Positions 8,666 to 17,255 of a stretch of DNA of 21,173 nucleotides are shown here, piece after piece. Every line of letters begins with the position of its first letter. Position 1 is the stretch's first letter. The position numbers and the translations under genes are program-made. The stretch comes from a bacterium. GTDB taxonomy: Bacteria > SZUA-79 > Acidulodesulfobacterales > Acidulodesulfobacteraceae. The notes below the pieces were generated by a model, which saw only the letters and a program-made list of their open reading frames with translations, did no database searches and had not been told where the DNA came from. The stretch is taken from contig JAJYRF010000071.1 in NCBI GenBank assembly GCA_021794255.1, positions 1 through 21,173 on the forward strand, read 5' to 3'.

Positions 8666-11170
8666 TCAAAACCCTTTGTAAGGGTTGGGTTCTATAGACT
8701 TTATTGTATCAACAAAATCGTTCAATATATCAGGCAATTTCATATAATCGGAAAATTCAATCTGAACCTGCCTGATTCTCTCAGCTTCTAAAACTAATCT
8801 CGTCAAAGTTTCTTTAAGATTTTCCATTCTACATGAAGCTAATTCCGAACCCTTAATAAAATGACACTGATAATCGTCTCCATACTTGCACCCTAATAGG
8901 AGTATCCCGTCTATTCCTCTTGAGAGTGCGTCTGCATACCATACGTTATTTATGGACCCGAGACACCTTACGGGGATTATTCTAATGTTTGACGGAAGTT
9001 GTATTTTATTCATTCCTAATATATCAATAGCAGGATATGCATCATTCTCGCAGGCAAATACAAGAATCCTGAAATCATCGTCTTTTGCCACCTCATCAGG
9101 AACATAAATGCTTTTAAGCATTGAACCTATTATATCTACCGAATAATTCTTAAATGAAATAATTTTAACTGGACAAGCTCCCATACAAATACCGCATCTT
9201 CTGCATCTTTCCGTATTAGGTTTAGGCGTGCCTTTTTCATCTTCGTCAATAGCTCCGAAAGGACATTCTTCAGTGCATCTTTTACATTGTGTGCATCTTT
9301 GAAGATCAAAAAATGGATATGTAATATCGTTAGACCTTGGATGAACAGCTTTGCCTTTAGATGTTTGCTCAATGCACTGAATAGCTTTAAGAGTGGCTCC
9401 TTTTGCATCGTCAACGGAAAAAACGGTATCCATCGGCGTTCTTACCGAACCGGCAGGATATATGCCTGTTCTTCTTGACTCATAAGGAAAACAAATAAAA
9501 TTAGAGTCAGGGAAACCGTATAGGAGATCAGGCATTTCCTTGCCCTGTCTGTATGTTAAATTTAAAAGACCGCTTTTATTATTAGAAATCGAAGTGGCAG
9601 AACCTACAGGATTCTCACAACATGAAGCCGAAGTCGCTTTTTCTTTATTGCCGCAAGAAGGGTTTAGCGAATGCGGTGTTGACGCTGATGTTACTTTAAT
9701 AGCTGCTTTAATATCTGCTTTAATATCTGCTTTAATATCGGTTTGCGAATTTATTTGTACTTTGGACTCAGTAATTTCTCCATTTGGAGTAAAATCTCCA
9801 GAATTTGGAACCATGCCTGCGGCAAGTACCAGCATATCTGCATTTAAATTTATACTGCCACCAAAAAGAGTATCGTCAACTTTTAGCTTAATAATATTGT
9901 TTTTACCGTCATATGCAACATTAGACACGATTCCTTTAATCATAAATATTCCGTCGTCATTCTGCATACTTTTATAATAATTTTCGTATTCGCCCGGAGT
10001 TCTTATATCCCTATATATTATATATACTTTAGCGTCTGGATTATTTTTTCTGAATAAATTAGCTTCCTTTAAAGAACTCATACAGCAAACGGTAGAACAA
10101 TAATGCAGATAATTTTCGTCTCTCGAGCCCGCGCACAATATAAATACTGCCGACTTAACCGTTTTGCCGTCAGATTTTCTTTGAATAGTAAAATCTTCGC
10201 CGTTATTTTTTGAATATAAATCGGAATAAAGTTCTTCAAGCTCAACATTAGTTAAAATATCAGGGGTTAACCCGTATCCTAAATATGATAAATTATGAGG
10301 ATTATATGGTTTCCATCCTGTAGCTACAATTATCGCGCCTGCATTTTCAATAACAATGTCTTTATCTGATGTTTCTATTTCAGAATTAACATTAACATTT
10401 TTATTGTCATTATCATTATATGACGGGGTTGAAGCGGTTTCTATGTTTTTATTTTTATTTAAGTTTATATTTATTTTTACTTTAAATTTTCCCGGCGCGC
10501 CCGATATCTCAGCTATTTCTGAATTTTTATATACGCGGATTTTTTTAGAATTTTCAACATCAGCGATAAGCTTATTAAGACTGTCCTTAATCAATATATT
10601 ATTTTCAAAAGGAGGAATAGTTTCCCATTTTTTATATTTTAGATAAGGAAATCCGCCGAGGTTATTTTTCTTTTCTACTAATATTACTTCATATCCTGCC
10701 TTCGCCGAATTTAATGCTGCGTTTAAACCTGTAACGCCTCCGCCTATTACTAAAATTGTCTTATTTAAATCTGCGATTAACGGAATAGTAGGTTCTGCTT
10801 TTTTTGCTTTTGTAATGCCCATTCTTAAATAATCTTCGGCAAGCATTTGGGCGCTTTCGCTATTTGGCTGGCTTACCCATATTACATGCTCTCTAAGGTT
10901 AACTCTTTCAATATATATTTTTAACAAATCAAAATTAAACACATCCTGTTTTGCTCTCATAGAACAGGCGGCTATAATTATTTTATTAAGCCCTAAAGAT
11001 TCTATATCTTCATTAATAATATTCAAGCCTTCTTTAGAGCATAAAAACTCATGAGATTTACAAATTTCAGGTTTATATTCGCTTTTTGCGGTATTTTCAA
11101 GCTTTTCTATATTTAAGCAATTGCATATGCCGCATCCCGAACAGATATAAACTCCCAACTTATTGTCCAT
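8666..11170 (-). CDS. qmoB: Quinone-interacting oxidoreductase subunit QmoB
   Basis: An HdrA-like flavoprotein fused to an MvhD-like domain, the largest Qmo subunit, cytoplasmic and next to AprBA in the electron path. The N-terminus has a Cys cluster (C10, C13, C16, C18). FAD binding begins at VIGGGVTGLNAA (141-152), with the matching ATGWKPY at 283-289. Ferredoxin clusters use Cys626, 629, 632, 636 and Cys656, 659, 662, 666. The C-terminal domain (about 700-800) keeps Cys707, 736, 761 and 769. At 834 residues it is longer than most QmoB. The excess lies in two low-complexity stretches, about 235-272 (Asn/Asp-rich) and 468-538 (with DIKADIKADIKAAIK), the latter encoded by a 12-bp DNA repeat. 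The start has GAGG about 11 bases upstream. Confidence 0.93.
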   Translation of the reverse strand: MDNKLGVYICSGCGICNCLNIEKLENTAKSEYKPEICKSHEFLCSKEGLNIINEDIESLGLNKIIIAACSMRAKQDVFNFDLLKIYIERVNLREHVIWVSQPNSESAQMLAEDYLRMGITKAKKAEPTIPLIADLNKTILVIGGGVTGLNAALNSAKAGYEVILVEKKNNLGGFPYLKYKKWETIPPFENNILIKDSLNKLIADVENSKKIRVYKNSEIAEISGAPGKFKVKININLNKNKNIETASTPSYNDNDNKNVNVNSEIETSDKDIVIENAGAIIVATGWKPYNPHNLSYLGYGLTPDILTNVELEELYSDLYSKNNGEDFTIQRKSDGKTVKSAVFILCAGSRDENYLHYCSTVCCMSSLKEANLFRKNNPDAKVYIIYRDIRTPGEYENYYKSMQNDDGIFMIKGIVSNVAYDGKNNIIKLKVDDTLFGGSINLNADMLVLAAGMVPNSGDFTPNGEITESKVQINSQTDIKADIKADIKAAIKVTSASTPHSLNPSCGNKEKATSASCCENPVGSATSISNNKSGLLNLTYRQGKEMPDLLYGFPDSNFICFPYESRRTGIYPAGSVRTPMDTVFSVDDAKGATLKAIQCIEQTSKGKAVHPRSNDITYPFFDLQRCTQCKRCTEECPFGAIDEDEKGTPKPNTERCRRCGICMGACPVKIISFKNYSVDIIGSMLKSIYVPDEVAKDDDFRILVFACENDAYPAIDILGMNKIQLPSNIRIIPVRCLGSINNVWYADALSRGIDGILLLGCKYGDDYQCHFIKGSELASCRMENLKETLTRLVLEAERIRQVQIEFSDYMKLPDILNDFVDTIKSIEPNPYKGF
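8670..8686 (-). other. Hairpin over the qmoB stop region
   Basis: Perfect 7-bp arms AACCCTT and AAGGGTT with a 3-base loop lie within the last codons of qmoB, followed on the minus strand by TTGAGATTATAAAATTTT. It could attenuate or process the transcript between qmoB and qmoC. The T-run is short, so it is weak as an intrinsic terminator. Confidence 0.35.
9691..9738. repeat. In-frame 12-bp tandem repeat inside qmoB
   Basis: Three exact 12-bp units (CTGCTTTAATAT on the + strand: 9703-9714, 9715-9726, 9727-9738) follow one degenerate unit. They encode repeated Asp-Ile-Lys-Ala on the minus strand. Because the unit is a multiple of three, slippage would change protein length without a frameshift. 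Confidence 0.85.
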
Positions 11171-11172
11171 AT

Positions 11173-11290
11173 TTAATTAACCTCTTTTTCTTTTATAGAC
11201 GGAAAACTAAAGATAATAATTTAAAAAAATAATTCTGTTTATTTATTTAATTAATTAACCTCTTTTTTTATTTTTTATTAACGGAAAACT
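11173..11290 (-). repeat. Duplicated qmoA tail / ribosome-site segment
   Basis: A 17-bp block is identical at 11173-11189 and 11251-11267, and ACGGAAAACT is identical at 11199-11208 and 11281-11290. Between them both copies have a similar T-rich filler. One copy spans the qmoA stop codon; the other supplies the GAGG ribosome site of qmoB. A small local duplication appears to have created the present qmoA-qmoB junction. Confidence 0.6.
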
Positions 11291-12563
11291 GCAAAACGGA
11301 AAGGGCAGCTCCTGTTGAAGCCTGAATAGAACCGTAAACATCGGCAGGATTTTTTGCAACGCCTGTTGAAAAAATTCCTGAATTTTCATTCTGGTTAAAT
11401 AGAAAACCGTTTGCATCGTAATCAAATTTGACATTTCCTGTTTTCATATCCGGTCCGTTAGGCACCATACCTGTGGCAAGAACAACCATATCAGCTCTAA
11501 ATTTTATTTTTTTGCCTGAAAGAATATCTTCAATATCCAGTATAAGGTCTCCCGACGAAGACTCCTCGTAAATATTGGCAACAACTCCTTTGATAAAATT
11601 AGTTTTTTCATCGGAAGATGCCCTATTATAAAATTTTTCATATCTGCCGGGAGTTCTTATGTCAATGTAAAAAATTGTTGAATTTGATTCAGGATTTTTT
11701 TCTCTAAGATAAATAGACTGCTTCAAAGATGCCATGCAGCATATTGCGGAACAATAAGGAAGATGATTTTCGTTTCTGGAGCCTGCGCATTGAACAAATG
11801 CAACATTGACAGCTTCTTTATTGTCTGAAGGTCTAAGAATTTTGCCGCCGGTAGGACCGCCATCGGAGGCAAGTCTTTCCATCATTACATTCGTAATAAC
11901 ATTTTTATATCTTCCAAAACCTAAATTTGTAATTTTTTCGGCATCGTAAGGTTTCCATCCTGAAGCCATAATAATAGATTCTGCTTCTATATCAAATACC
12001 TCTTCTTTTGCATTAAGATTTATAGCATCGTATTTACAAACAGATTCGCATTTTTTGCATGAATTAAATTTACAAACTTCTGCGTCAATATTATATTTTG
12101 ATGGATATGCAGATATATTTGTTATATAAATAGCTTTCTGCGTATCCATATTGTAATTAAAATCGTTTAATCTGTCTTCCTGGCATATTTTTGCGCATTC
12201 GCCGCACATAGTACAGTTATTATTAATATATTGCGGCTTTTGCCTTATTTTAACTTTATATCCTTTTCCGTCTCCTTCGTCTTCCATTGAAATTATTTCT
12301 TCAATTTCGGACGAAACAAGAAATTTAATTCTGCCTTCATCGCTTGATTTTATTCGTCTTAAATTAATTTCAAAACCGCAAAACGGCGGACATAATTTTG
12401 GAAAATATTTATACATCTGCAGTACTCTGCCGCCAAGATACGGATTTTTTTCCACAACAATAACCGATTTAGGACCAGCTTCGGTTATTTCTAAAGCGGC
12501 AGATATGCCGCTAAATCCGCCGCCGATAATAAGAATAGGTTTTTCGTTCAATTTGCTCACCAA
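11268..12563 (-). CDS. qmoA: Quinone-interacting oxidoreductase subunit QmoA
   Basis: An HdrA-related FAD protein of the Qmo complex, passing electrons between QmoB and AprBA. FAD is bound through LIIGGGFSGISAALE (11-25) and ATGMVPNG near residues 365-372. Two Cys groups, C117/120/123/127 (CTMCGECAKIC) and C164/169/172/176, could hold iron-sulfur clusters. The CAGSRNENHLPYCSAICC segment (from about 259) is shared with QmoB, where the same element is CAGSRDENYLHYCSTVCC. There is no ATG start: the frame opens with TTG at 12563, GTG at 12560, or TTG at 12551, and the last has GGTGAG four bases before it. The next Met is residue 50, inside the FAD domain. It follows aprA by 76 bp and precedes qmoB by 97 bp. 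Confidence 0.93.
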   Translation of the reverse strand: MVSKLNEKPILIIGGGFSGISAALEITEAGPKSVIVVEKNPYLGGRVLQMYKYFPKLCPPFCGFEINLRRIKSSDEGRIKFLVSSEIEEIISMEDEGDGKGYKVKIRQKPQYINNNCTMCGECAKICQEDRLNDFNYNMDTQKAIYITNISAYPSKYNIDAEVCKFNSCKKCESVCKYDAINLNAKEEVFDIEAESIIMASGWKPYDAEKITNLGFGRYKNVITNVMMERLASDGGPTGGKILRPSDNKEAVNVAFVQCAGSRNENHLPYCSAICCMASLKQSIYLREKNPESNSTIFYIDIRTPGRYEKFYNRASSDEKTNFIKGVVANIYEESSSGDLILDIEDILSGKKIKFRADMVVLATGMVPNGPDMKTGNVKFDYDANGFLFNQNENSGIFSTGVAKNPADVYGSIQASTGAALSVLQFSVNKK

Positions 12564-12639
12564 AAAATTAATTTAATTTTTATAAAATTTTTATTTATTT
12601 AATTAATACGGTAATTAATCACCGATAGCTTAATAACTA

Positions 12640-14565
12640 TTAATTTTTAGGAATTATTTCTTGCCACGGTTTCTTAAATACTTCAATTTTACCTGTTTCC
12701 TTATTCATTTTGGAGTTTACAAAAACCCTCCAATTTTCCTCGTCTAATTTTTGATGATCCATTCTGTAATAAAAACCAGGGTATCGAGTTTCTTCTCTAA
12801 ATAAAATATGCCTTAAGTGAAGTTCTCCTACAACCGATCTGTGATAATTTTCCCACGCGCGCATAAGATCGTGAAGATTGCCTGCAGCTAAATTTTTTGA
12901 ATCGTCTTTAAGCTTATTTAAAAGTTCAAGTCCTCTCAATAAAGACTTTTCGCTTGTTCTATAAAAAGTTGAAGTACCTGCAACATATTCATCCATAATT
13001 TTATTAAGTCTGAAAAGATACAGTCTAGGGCTGATATAATATGGATTTATACTGGATTCTGTAGAATAATTTTTATATTTTTCAAATGTTATCATAGGTC
13101 CATAAATTTCTTCCGCAAGAACTTTATTGTCTGTATGTATGGTAGGCATAAAACCTGAGTCGTCTAATATAAATTTAACTGCAGATTTCCCTGCTATCCT
13201 GCCTTCCGTGAATGATCCTGAAGAGAATTTATGACCTGAAGCGCCGACTCCGTCTCCTGCCGTGAAAAGACCGTTAACCGTAGTCATTCTATTATAGCCC
13301 CATTGCCATTCTTTAGGCGAAATATCAGACGGACCGCTCACCCACATTCCGCAAGCACCGGCGTGCGAACCAAGAAGATACGGTTCGGTAGGCATAACTT
13401 CAGAGTTTGTTTCTTTAGGATCTATATCCATAGATGCCCATAAACCAGCCTGAGCAACGGTCATATCAAGAAAATCTTCCCAAGCATCGCTTTCTAATGT
13501 TTTTTTTCTCTTTTCAGGTAATGTCTCAAATAATTTCTTTATTGCTCCGCTCGTATCCATATAAAAAGGTCCGTTGCCTTCAAGCCAGTCTTTTAGCATA
13601 ACATGATTCCATAAACAAGTCGCAGGAACCTGAGATAATCCATAAGGAGGATAGTCTTTAAGCAAATCTCCCCATTTCTGCATATAATCGTCTCCGTATG
13701 CATTTTTAACTCTTGATTTAAATAATGTGAACCATGCACCTACGGGACCATAACCGTCTTTAAATCTATTCGGAACAAACCTATTCTCCATTGTAGTCAT
13801 TTCAGCGCCGGCTTCAAAACCCATAGCATAAGTAGAGCCTGCATTCCATAAAGCATACCATGTTCTTCCCATACCTTCTGCCTGAGAACGCGGTCTAAAA
13901 ACATTAACCGCTCCTCCGCATGCCATCATTACGGCTTTTGCTTTATATATATATATCTTAGCTTCTCTTAAGCTAAAACCTATAGCTCCTGCAACTCTAT
14001 TCGGATTTTTTTCGTCCATAAGGAGTCTGATGATGAACACTCTTTCATAAATATTTTCTTCCCCTATAGCTTTTCTGGCCGCTTCGGCTACTAAAACCTT
14101 AAATGATTCTCCGTGAATCATTATCTGCCATTTTCCCGCCCTTAAAGGTTTGGCGCCTTCGGCTAAAGTCCTTGTATCTTCTTCATCTTCTTTCATAATA
14201 GGAAGCCCTAATTTTTCAAAAAGATGAACCGAACTATCAACATGTCTTCCTACATCATAAACAAGATCTTCTCTTGTTATACCCATAAGATCGTTGGAAA
14301 CCATTTTAACATAATCTTCCGGCTGGTTATCGCCAAGGTAAGTGTTTATTGCCGACAAACCTTGAGCTACCGCTCCGCCTCTTTCAATAGCCGCTTTTTC
14401 AACCATAGTTATTTTCATATCTTTCGGAGCCCATTTTTTAATTTCAAATGCAGCGCCGCATCCTGCCATACCTCCACCGACAATAAGCAGATCGGTATTT
14501 ACTTCTTCAATAATATAATTGCTTAATACCTCAGAGCTTGTCAAAGAACCTTTCTGTTCCGCCAT
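12640..14565 (-). CDS. aprA: Adenylylsulfate reductase alpha subunit AprA
   Basis: The flavoprotein subunit of cytoplasmic APS reductase: APS + 2e- to sulfite + AMP, or the reverse in sulfur oxidisers. Its 641 residues match the family. The FAD motif LLIVGGGMAGCGAAFE occupies 26-41, with ERGGAVAQGLSAINTYLGD (61-79) after it. The substrate-channel region carries MENRFVPNRFKDGYGPVGAW (259-278), and the closing FAD segment GLFTAGDGVGASGHKFSSGS occupies 432-451. His401 lies in the conserved LLGSHAGACGMW segment. AAGGGG sits about 9 bases before the ATG. It is preceded by aprB at an unusually long distance (237 bp), although both subunits are needed in equal amount. No truncation or missing motif was seen. 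Confidence 0.97.
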   Translation of the reverse strand: MAEQKGSLTSSEVLSNYIIEEVNTDLLIVGGGMAGCGAAFEIKKWAPKDMKITMVEKAAIERGGAVAQGLSAINTYLGDNQPEDYVKMVSNDLMGITREDLVYDVGRHVDSSVHLFEKLGLPIMKEDEEDTRTLAEGAKPLRAGKWQIMIHGESFKVLVAEAARKAIGEENIYERVFIIRLLMDEKNPNRVAGAIGFSLREAKIYIYKAKAVMMACGGAVNVFRPRSQAEGMGRTWYALWNAGSTYAMGFEAGAEMTTMENRFVPNRFKDGYGPVGAWFTLFKSRVKNAYGDDYMQKWGDLLKDYPPYGLSQVPATCLWNHVMLKDWLEGNGPFYMDTSGAIKKLFETLPEKRKKTLESDAWEDFLDMTVAQAGLWASMDIDPKETNSEVMPTEPYLLGSHAGACGMWVSGPSDISPKEWQWGYNRMTTVNGLFTAGDGVGASGHKFSSGSFTEGRIAGKSAVKFILDDSGFMPTIHTDNKVLAEEIYGPMITFEKYKNYSTESSINPYYISPRLYLFRLNKIMDEYVAGTSTFYRTSEKSLLRGLELLNKLKDDSKNLAAGNLHDLMRAWENYHRSVVGELHLRHILFREETRYPGFYYRMDHQKLDEENWRVFVNSKMNKETGKIEVFKKPWQEIIPKN

Positions 14566-14727
14566 AGCAAATCCCCTTATTTTATTTTTATATTATTTAG
14601 AGTCAATGCAAAAAAATATCATCTTCTAAATTTTTTAAATTTATAACTTTAAAATATATAATATAATATATGTCTTTAAATATTTTTATTAGCTTTAATT
14701 TAACAACTTTAATTAATATAATATCAA

Positions 14728-14759
14728 TTATTATTATTATTTTAAAATAATAATAATAA
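14728..14759. repeat. 32-bp perfect palindrome between aprB and aprA
   Basis: The A/T-only sequence is perfectly self-complementary around 14743/14744, made of TTA/TAA triplets. In the aprBA transcript it could fold into a long A-U hairpin. The minus-strand sequence after it is not U-rich enough to call a terminator with confidence. Confidence 0.5.
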
Positions 14760-14802
14760 AAAAAATAAATATGATAATTTCAATATTTTAAATTATCAAT
14801 TA

Positions 14803-15237
14803 TTATTTTTTAGGAACAGACAATGTTTTACCTGCTTCATCGCATAAAAGATTCGAATTTAAATCATCGGGGCTAACATCTGGTATTCCTTGATAAGGAT
14901 CAATCCCGCCTTCAGGAGTTGTTCTTATAGGAAATTTAAAACGCTTTAAACTGCCGTTGCGATATTTTACCGTCCACATAATTGAATCGGAAGCTCTTAA
15001 CGGTATAACTGATGACCCCATAGGGGCGAAATCCTGATAAGCTCTAATTTCAACTGCCGATTGAGGGCATATTTTTACGCAATTATAACATTCCCAACAT
15101 TGTTCGGGCTCCTGGTTATATGCTTTCATGATATCTTTATTAAGCACCATAAGATCGTTAGGGCAGATATACTGGCAAGCAGTTTTATCTCTTCCTTTGC
15201 AGCCGTCACATTTTTCCGCAATCACAAAGCTTGGCAT
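14803..15237 (-). CDS. aprB: Adenylylsulfate reductase beta subunit AprB
   Basis: The ferredoxin-like subunit that passes electrons, probably received from QmoABC, to the FAD of AprA. In 144 residues it carries Cys10, 13, 21, 25 and Cys47, 50, 53, 57, ligands for two [4Fe-4S] clusters. The first motif has the wide CxxCx7Cx3C spacing typical of AprB. The C-terminal half (about 65-144) is the extended tail that wraps AprA in known structures. AGGAGG lies 9 bases before the ATG, the strongest ribosome site of the block. A promoter candidate lies 74-102 bp upstream, so aprBA may be transcribed independently of sat. The gene sits 553 bp after sat and 237 bp before aprA. Confidence 0.96.
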   Translation of the reverse strand: MPSFVIAEKCDGCKGRDKTACQYICPNDLMVLNKDIMKAYNQEPEQCWECYNCVKICPQSAVEIRAYQDFAPMGSSVIPLRASDSIMWTVKYRNGSLKRFKFPIRTTPEGGIDPYQGIPDVSPDDLNSNLLCDEAGKTLSVPKK

Positions 15238-15310
15238 TTTGCAAAACCTCCTTACTTAAATGTTATGTAATATTTACTATAATTATTTTTTCAGCTTACA
15301 ATATATTAAA

Positions 15311-15339
15311 ATTATAACGAATTATAATTTATTTAGCAA
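15311..15339 (-). promoter_or_regulatory. Sigma-70-like promoter candidate for aprB
   Basis: Read on the minus strand: TTGCTA (15339-15334), 17-bp spacer, perfect TATAAT (15316-15311). Transcription would begin near 15304, leaving a leader of about 65 bases before the aprB ATG. The element sits in a diverged partial copy of the adjacent 205-bp repeat; the intact copies lack this -35/-10 pair. Confidence 0.45.
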
Positions 15340-15345
15340 TTTGTT

Positions 15346-15780
15346 TGACAATTTAATTTAATTAATAATAAATTCTAATATTAGTTTTATATAAAGCGCT
15401 TAAAATATGTAAATATATTAAAATTATAATTTATTTAACAACTTATCTTTATTTAGACAATTTAATTTAATTTAATTAATAATAAAATTTTATATTAATT
15501 AGTTCATCCTAAAATGCATAAAATAAATTATTATTATAGCTTAACTGACAATTTAATTTAATTTAATTAATAATAAATTCTAATATTAGTTTTATATAAA
15601 GCGCTTAAAATATGTAAATATATTAAAATTATAATTTATTTAACAACTTATCTTTATTTAGACAATTTAATTTAATTTAATTAATAATAAAATTTTATAT
15701 TAATTAGTTCATCCTAAAATGCATAAAATAAATTATTATTATAGCTTAACTGACAATTTAATTTAATTAAACTTAATTAA
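15346..15780. repeat. 205-bp tandem duplication between sat and aprB
   Basis: A 214-bp stretch is identical at 15350-15563 and 15555-15768, giving two head-to-tail units of 205 bp. Within the units a motif, GACAATTTAATTTAATT followed by AATAATAAA, recurs at 15347, 15456, 15547, 15661 and (diverged) 15752, with alternating spacing of about 110 and 91 bp. Each unit holds AAGCGCTT (copies near 15394 and 15599), the only G/C-dense point. No ORF is present. The remaining part of the 15238-15790 gap holds the aprB promoter candidate. Confidence 0.92.
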
Positions 15781-15790
15781 TAACAAAATT

Positions 15791-17017
15791 TTACATTATT
15801 TCACCCTTAGCGGCTTTATATAGTTTAACTTCAACATTTTCATCTTTTGGTAGATTAGAATAATAATCTTTTAATATTACAAGAACTTCGGGTCTGGAAA
15901 AATGATCCGGTATATCTTTGCCTTCCGATAAAAGTTTTCTCAGCATAGTTCCGCTTAAAATAAGTCTGTCTTCTTTATTATGCGGACATGTTTTGTTTGA
16001 CGCCATTCCGTCGCATTTATGGCAGTAAAAAGTCCAGTCTATTTTTAAAGGTTTTAATTCTAAAGCATTTTTAGGTATTTCGTCAAATATTTTATGGGCA
16101 TCAAAAGGACCATAATAATCACCGACTCCTGCGTGATCTCTTCCGACAATCAAATGTGAACATCCGAAATTTTGTCTAAAAACGGCATGGAGCAATGCTT
16201 CTCTTGGACCCGCATACCTCATTTCCATAGGATAACCTGCCTGAATACAGGTATTAGGAACAAAATACTTGTCTATTAAAGTGTTAACAGCTTTAACTCT
16301 TACATCTGCAGGAATATCTCCAGGCTTTAATTTTCCTATTAATTGATGTATTAACACTCCATCGGATACCTCAATTGCAATTTTGGCAAGGTATTCATGC
16401 GACCTATGCATTGGATTTCTCAATTGAAGAGCTGCAACGGTGCTCCATCCTTTTTCTTCAAATATTTTTCTGGTTTCATCGGGTCTTTTATAGACATCTT
16501 TAAACTGTTGAGGATATATCCCTTCGCTAAAAACTTTCACCTTGCCTGCAAGGTTTATTTCACCCTGCGCCATAACTTTTTGAACTCCGGGATGTTCTAA
16601 ATCTGTAGTCTTAAAAATTTTCCTGCATTCATAAGCTTTATCTATTGAATATTTTTCTGAAACTGTAATCATCCCCATTATTTCAGAAGTTTCCGGGTCT
16701 ATAAGGGTAACTTCATCGCCTATTTTAATAGTATCTGATTTTTCTTTAGTTGTTGAAAGAGTAACCGGAATAGGCCAGAAAGTTCTATCCTGCATAGTAA
16801 AGTCATCGCAAATGCTTTTCCAATCATTTTTACTCATAAATCCTTCTAATGGAGTAAAAGCGCCTATGCCCATCATTATAAGATCGGATGTTTCACGGGA
16901 TGTCATGCTAATTTGGTTTAGCGTCTTAGCTTTTTCTTTTGTTTCTTTAAGTTCTTTTCCTGTTAAAAGAAGGGGTTTTAAAATTTTATCTTTTCCATGA
17001 GGACTAACTAATGCCAT
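15791..17017 (-). CDS. sat: Sulfate adenylyltransferase (ATP sulfurylase)
   Basis: Catalyses ATP + sulfate to APS + PPi, the first step of sulfate reduction, or the reverse with ATP formation. It is the 408-residue homo-oligomeric type of dissimilatory organisms. The nucleotide-binding motif [12 protein letters not shown] occupies 198-209 (Arg200, His204, His207), and the second motif [16 protein letters not shown] 292-307. A zinc site typical of prokaryotic dissimilatory enzymes is visible as Cys332, Cys335, Cys344 and His346. No APS-kinase domain is fused, as expected for a dissimilatory enzyme. GGAGG stands 6 bases before the ATG. It is the first gene of the minus-strand block and is divergent from the soluble pyrophosphatase that removes its product. 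Confidence 0.97.
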   Translation of the reverse strand: MALVSPHGKDKILKPLLLTGKELKETKEKAKTLNQISMTSRETSDLIMMGIGAFTPLEGFMSKNDWKSICDDFTMQDRTFWPIPVTLSTTKEKSDTIKIGDEVTLIDPETSEIMGMITVSEKYSIDKAYECRKIFKTTDLEHPGVQKVMAQGEINLAGKVKVFSEGIYPQQFKDVYKRPDETRKIFEEKGWSTVAALQLRNPMHRSHEYLAKIAIEVSDGVLIHQLIGKLKPGDIPADVRVKAVNTLIDKYFVPNTCIQAGYPMEMRYAGPREALLHAVFRQNFGCSHLIVGRDHAGVGDYYGPFDAHKIFDEIPKNALELKPLKIDWTFYCHKCDGMASNKTCPHNKEDRLILSGTMLRKLLSEGKDIPDHFSRPEVLVILKDYYSNLPKDENVEVKLYKAAKGEIM

Positions 17018-17108
17018 ATATTCCTCCGCGTAATAATAATTTCCGTTAGATTAATTTTAAAATAATTTATTTATTTATATTGTTTTCTTTTATTATTATA
17101 TTTATATT

Positions 17109-17137
17109 ATTATAATACTTTACAAAAATTTTATAAA
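17109..17137 (-). promoter_or_regulatory. Possible promoter for sat
   Basis: The minus strand shows TTTATA, a 17-bp spacer and TATAAT, about 92 bp before the sat ATG. The -35 matches the consensus at only four positions, and such matches are frequent in DNA this A/T-rich. Confidence 0.3.
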
Positions 17138-17255
17138 TTAAATAATCTAAAGATAATAAAGAAAAATAAGAAAATAATTTATATAATATATATTTTCTAA
17201 ATTGAAAAAGTCAATAGTTATCTTTATTTATCTTAAAAAAAATTAAAAATTGCCT

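Noticed and set aside
9136..9414. Other-frame open frames inside qmoB, including those at 8886-9107, 9540-9977 and 10356-10646
   Set aside because: They lie wholly within qmoB, whose Cys motifs and FAD domains establish the true frame.
14224..14526. 100-codon plus-strand frame inside aprA
   Set aside because: It is antisense to the well-conserved FAD domain of AprA and has no recognisable motif.
15346..15374. Plus-strand promoter TTGACA in the repeat array
   Set aside because: TTGACA with an A/T downstream region occurs here on the plus strand, but no plus-strand gene follows; it points into the 3' end of sat.
15346..15780. Repeat array as a CRISPR
   Set aside because: The units are long and directly tandem without unique spacers of constant length, A/T-only, and no cas gene is near.
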